Assembly: GCA_900549245.1 (NCBI GenBank) | Contig: URNQ01000009.1 | Span: 1-24,607, forward strand | DNA: 24,607 nt | Direction of reading: 5' to 3' | DNA from: an uncultured Collinsella sp. | GTDB lineage: Bacteria > Actinomycetota > Coriobacteriia > Coriobacteriales > Coriobacteriaceae | Shown: positions 22,120 to 24,607 of the stretch, piece by piece | Layout: each line of letters starts with the position of its first letter | How positions within the stretch are numbered: the stretch's first letter is position 1 | Position numbers and translations under genes: made by a program | The notes under the pieces: model-generated | What the model was told of the DNA's origin: nothing | What the model saw: the letters and a program-made list of their open reading frames with translations, nothing else | The model's database searches: none

Positions 22120-22290
22120 CTGAGCCGATTTCATCGGTAATGAGACAAAAACTGTAATAGAAAAAGGCTAAGATATCTTAAGAGACATATGCTGGGGTTG
22201 GTATTCCTTGAACGACTGCGGGCATGTGCCAGACTGCCTCGGCCCCCGGGGAGCGCCCGGGCAGGTCGCCGTGCGACTGGGGAGGAAATT
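22120..22290. other. Leader of the surface adhesin gene
   Basis: No gene. It holds the palindrome TAAGATATCTTA near 22170, and a GC-rich, hairpin-prone tract at about 22234-22264. GGGGAGGAAATT stands directly before ATG 22291. An ATG at 22189 is in frame but lacks a ribosome site. Confidence 0.4.
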
Positions 22291-24606
22291 ATGCAGGAGC
22301 TCAGAGAGACGACGTCTCGACTCGTGAATATTGCTACCGGGGGGGGGTGTCTAAGCAGGGAACTTCCTGGTGAACACCGGCCGCGCGAGCGGTGGTTCGT
22401 CATGTCTTGTGGCCGTCGTCGCGGGCTGCGCTCGGTCTCACCATATGCGATTGTTCTGGCCCTCGCCATCGCGCTGACGGCGAGTTTCTTCCTGCCGCTT
22501 CGTGCCGAGGCGGCAATTTCGGACCACACGGTTCCGACGATTTCGCCTTCGGGGACAACAATCAACCTGTTTGATTACTGGGTGAATCCCGATAACCATC
22601 TGTCGGTTTCCGGCAACGGCGGCGTCAACGCAGGCCACAAGTTCCAGTTTAACGACGGCAAGGGTGATGGGCCGCTCAACAATTGGACGGGCGGCACGAG
22701 CCCGCGGCCCGGCATCGTCAACAACACGCTTTCAGATGGCTACCCGAAGCTTTCCGAAGCCTTGGGCGACGAGTCCCTCCGCTACCTATTCGATTCCTCT
22801 GCCCAGACCGGCAAGACATCCCATTTTGGCGTGACGGGCCTCCTTAAGGTTCAGGGCGGCTACTACGTCTATGACAGCTCCGAAAACTACGCAGCCTACA
22901 ACGCTGACAAGAATGCCTTTGACATCTATGACACCTGGGGCATTGACAAAGTGGGCGATTCGTCCCACCAGGGTCAGTTCTTCCCGTTCGACGCGGCAGA
23001 CAAGGTGTTCAAAGAGGAAAACGACAGGCTCGTCCAAAACGGCATCAAGGCAGACAACACCGGTGATTCGCACTACAACGGCGGCAAACCCGTCAACCAC
23101 CACTTCGGTCTCTCAATGTCCACGCGATTCGTGCAGCCCTACGGCGGCCTGACGAACAATAATAATGACATGACCTTCGAGTTCGCCGGCGACGACGACG
23201 TCTGGGTGTTCATTGACGATGTCCTTGTGGGCGACATTGGCGGCATTCACAACCGCGCGAGTCTGAGCATCAACTTTCGTACGGGCGACATTAAGGTAAA
23301 CGGTAATAACGACGGCACACTGAAGAACAAGTACCAGAAGGCGAATAAGGACACTTCGGGCTTCAACGACAACACCTTCGCCGACGGCACCAACCACACC
23401 CTCAAGTTCTTCTACCTGGAGCGCGGCGCCACCGACTCCAACATGGAGCTCAAGTTCAACCTCGTGACGGTGCCCGAGTCCGACATCATCAAGTTCGACC
23501 AGGACGGCAAGTTCGTACAGGGTGCCGAGTTCAAGCTCTATAAGACCGACAAGGACTTCAAGACCGTGGGCGAGCTCATCGGCTCCGGTACCACGGACGA
23601 GGCCGGCCACCTAACGCTCACGAACGACGTGGACAACGGCGTCATCAACTTCGACGATCTCTACAACAAGGATCACGACAACAACAAGTACTACCTCCTG
23701 AAGGAGACGCGCGTACCCGAGGGATACCGCTCGAGTCTCGCGGCGACGGGTGGTAGCATGCAGCTCGAGTACGTGCCCGCGAGCGCTGAGAACGGCGCGG
23801 GCGGCGTCATCATCAACCGCGGCGGTATGGACGTGGGCGGCGTCGTGTGGAAGACCGGTGCGTTCGCCGCCGCGAAGGAGACCATCACCGCGCCGTCGAC
23901 CGTGTACAAGGCAAATAATGACCTGACGAAGTCCGACAAGACCGTCAATCTGGACTCCGGCATACTGTTCGCTGTGGTGCTCAAGCGCGACAAAAGCGCA
24001 GGCACAGGTATCAAAGATCCGAGCAATTGGTACGCCGTGTCGGGCGACCCATCGACGGGAGCGGGATACACCCTCGCCAAGGAGCCGGGCATGACCGGTG
24101 CTATCGAGGCGGCGAAGAAGGACCTGCACGCCTTCACGCTCAACACAAGCGGCCAGTACCAGGTAGAGATTCAAAATCTGCCCGGTGACATCTCCAAGTA
24201 CTACTACCTGCTGAGCGGTGATGCCCGCAAGGATGCCGAGTACACGGTGGCCATCTACCACACAACGGCGAGCTCGATCGGCGACGCGACGCCTAAGAAC
24301 ACAGTCCACGTGTACAGCGACGACATCGCAGACGGCACGAACTTCAAGCGGCAGTTCGCCACGCGCCTGCTCGTCACGAACATCCAGAATCGCCTGTTCG
24401 TGCAGAAGACCGATACCGAGGGTAAGCCCGTTGACGGGGCGAAGTTCGGCCTTTACAAGTCCACCCAGGTGACTACGGATGCGAACGGCAAGGCCGTGCT
24501 CGATGGCGACCAGGCCCCCTACGACACCCTGACGACGAGGTCGGTCGCCAACCCGGTCAAGCTCGAAGGGGCGGGCGGATTTCCGTCTACGAGCGCCGTC
24601 CCTTGA
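22291..24606 (+). CDS. Fibro-slime/SpaA-type surface adhesin or pilin with poly-G phase-variable start
   Basis: 771 residues from ATG 22291 (strong GGGGAGGAAATT). The N-terminal 37 residues contain codons 17-19 as GGG GGG GGG in a run of nine G (22339-22347); one G fewer or more gives an early stop. A signal peptide follows from Met 38 (MSCGRRRGLRS, hydrophobic, cleavage near AEA-AI). Next comes a large PA14-like/fibro-slime region (FEFAGDDDVWVFIDD about 294-310, then GDIGGIHNRASLSINF and HTLKFFYLERGATDSN), then a SpaA/Cna-B-like domain (VQGAEFKLYKTD to LLKETRVPEGYRSS, about 409-470), a middle domain, and the start of another Cna-B domain (VDGAKFGLYKS, about 714). The frame stops at the window end, in the middle of that domain; no LPXTG anchor is seen, so the 3' end is missing or shifted. 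Role: adhesion at the cell surface. Confidence 0.85.
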   Translation: MQELRETTSRLVNIATGGGCLSRELPGEHRPRERWFVMSCGRRRGLRSVSPYAIVLALAIALTASFFLPLRAEAAISDHTVPTISPSGTTINLFDYWVNPDNHLSVSGNGGVNAGHKFQFNDGKGDGPLNNWTGGTSPRPGIVNNTLSDGYPKLSEALGDESLRYLFDSSAQTGKTSHFGVTGLLKVQGGYYVYDSSENYAAYNADKNAFDIYDTWGIDKVGDSSHQGQFFPFDAADKVFKEENDRLVQNGIKADNTGDSHYNGGKPVNHHFGLSMSTRFVQPYGGLTNNNNDMTFEFAGDDDVWVFIDDVLVGDIGGIHNRASLSINFRTGDIKVNGNNDGTLKNKYQKANKDTSGFNDNTFADGTNHTLKFFYLERGATDSNMELKFNLVTVPESDIIKFDQDGKFVQGAEFKLYKTDKDFKTVGELIGSGTTDEAGHLTLTNDVDNGVINFDDLYNKDHDNNKYYLLKETRVPEGYRSSLAATGGSMQLEYVPASAENGAGGVIINRGGMDVGGVVWKTGAFAAAKETITAPSTVYKANNDLTKSDKTVNLDSGILFAVVLKRDKSAGTGIKDPSNWYAVSGDPSTGAGYTLAKEPGMTGAIEAAKKDLHAFTLNTSGQYQVEIQNLPGDISKYYYLLSGDARKDAEYTVAIYHTTASSIGDATPKNTVHVYSDDIADGTNFKRQFATRLLVTNIQNRLFVQKTDTEGKPVDGAKFGLYKSTQVTTDANGKAVLDGDQAPYDTLTTRSVANPVKLEGAGGFPSTSAVP
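22339..22347 (+). promoter_or_regulatory. Nine-G slippage tract controlling the adhesin frame
   Basis: Nine consecutive G lie 48 nt inside the frame that begins at 22291. With nine the frame is open; with eight the reading becomes G-G-G-V then TAA; with ten it ends at a TGA after about 11 codons. The downstream ATG 22402 has only a weak ribosome site. Such tracts switch surface genes on and off in many bacteria. Confidence 0.7.
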
Positions 24607-24607
24607 T

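Noticed and set aside
22189..22290. Adhesin start at ATG 22189
   Set aside because: In frame but without a ribosome site and through a GC-rich hairpin-prone leader; ATG 22291 has a near-ideal site.
1..24607. tRNA or rRNA genes
   Set aside because: No cloverleaf-like sequence with a T-loop GTTCRANNC box or rRNA segment was recognised on either strand.

Overview
The window is GC-rich DNA with tightly packed genes, strong Shine-Dalgarno sites and many long intergenic palindromes. Protein content and the style of the intergenic repeats suggest a gut Coriobacteriia member, most likely Collinsella. This is inference from recognised families; there is no rRNA or marker gene here to prove it. Both ends cut genes, so the window may be a whole draft contig.

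Layout. (1) 1-4113, minus strand: a MarR-type regulator followed by two overlapping half-ABC exporter genes that look like a heterodimeric multidrug/lipid exporter. The marR frame carries an in-frame stop at codon 42. (2) 4114-4673: no gene, but a probable MarR operator, one truncated copy of a structured repeat (copy A), and a 155-nt fold-back element with terminal inverted repeats. (3) 4674-5820: pyridoxal/pyridoxamine kinase overlapping a small Cys-rich TIGR04076-type protein. A nested palindrome, probably a two-way terminator, separates these from (4) 5982-7715, minus strand: an MFS efflux permease and a low-molecular-weight tyrosine phosphatase.

(5) 7797-12987 is the most interesting part. 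It encodes a fusion of an LpdD-like prenylated-flavin chaperone domain with a type-1 isopentenyl-diphosphate isomerase, an SLC13-type anion permease, an LpdC-like UbiD decarboxylase and the flavin prenyltransferase UbiX. The isomerase makes the dimethylallyl unit that UbiX needs to build prenyl-FMN, UbiD uses that cofactor, and the permease could bring in the aromatic acid or export product. A shared 19-nt palindromic motif lies in front of both transcription units, which supports co-regulation. A MerR/GyrI-type regulator follows.

(6) 13883-16475: tandem palindromes, an AAA+ ATPase (DUF4143 type) behind a promoter overlaid by two large dyads, and an unknown single-pass membrane protein. (7) 16553-22104: an aldose-1-epimerase-like protein, a complete polar amino-acid ABC importer (Tat-type lipoprotein, permease, ATPase) and an M20 carboxypeptidase. 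(8) 22105-end: a large fibro-slime/SpaA-type surface adhesin or pilin. Its start region holds a run of nine G, so its expression is probably phase-variable.

A second theme is structured non-coding DNA. Three copies of a roughly 155-nt RNA-like element with compensatory base changes are present (one truncated), two of them starting at or within two bases of a stop codon. There are also several families of long extragenic palindromes.
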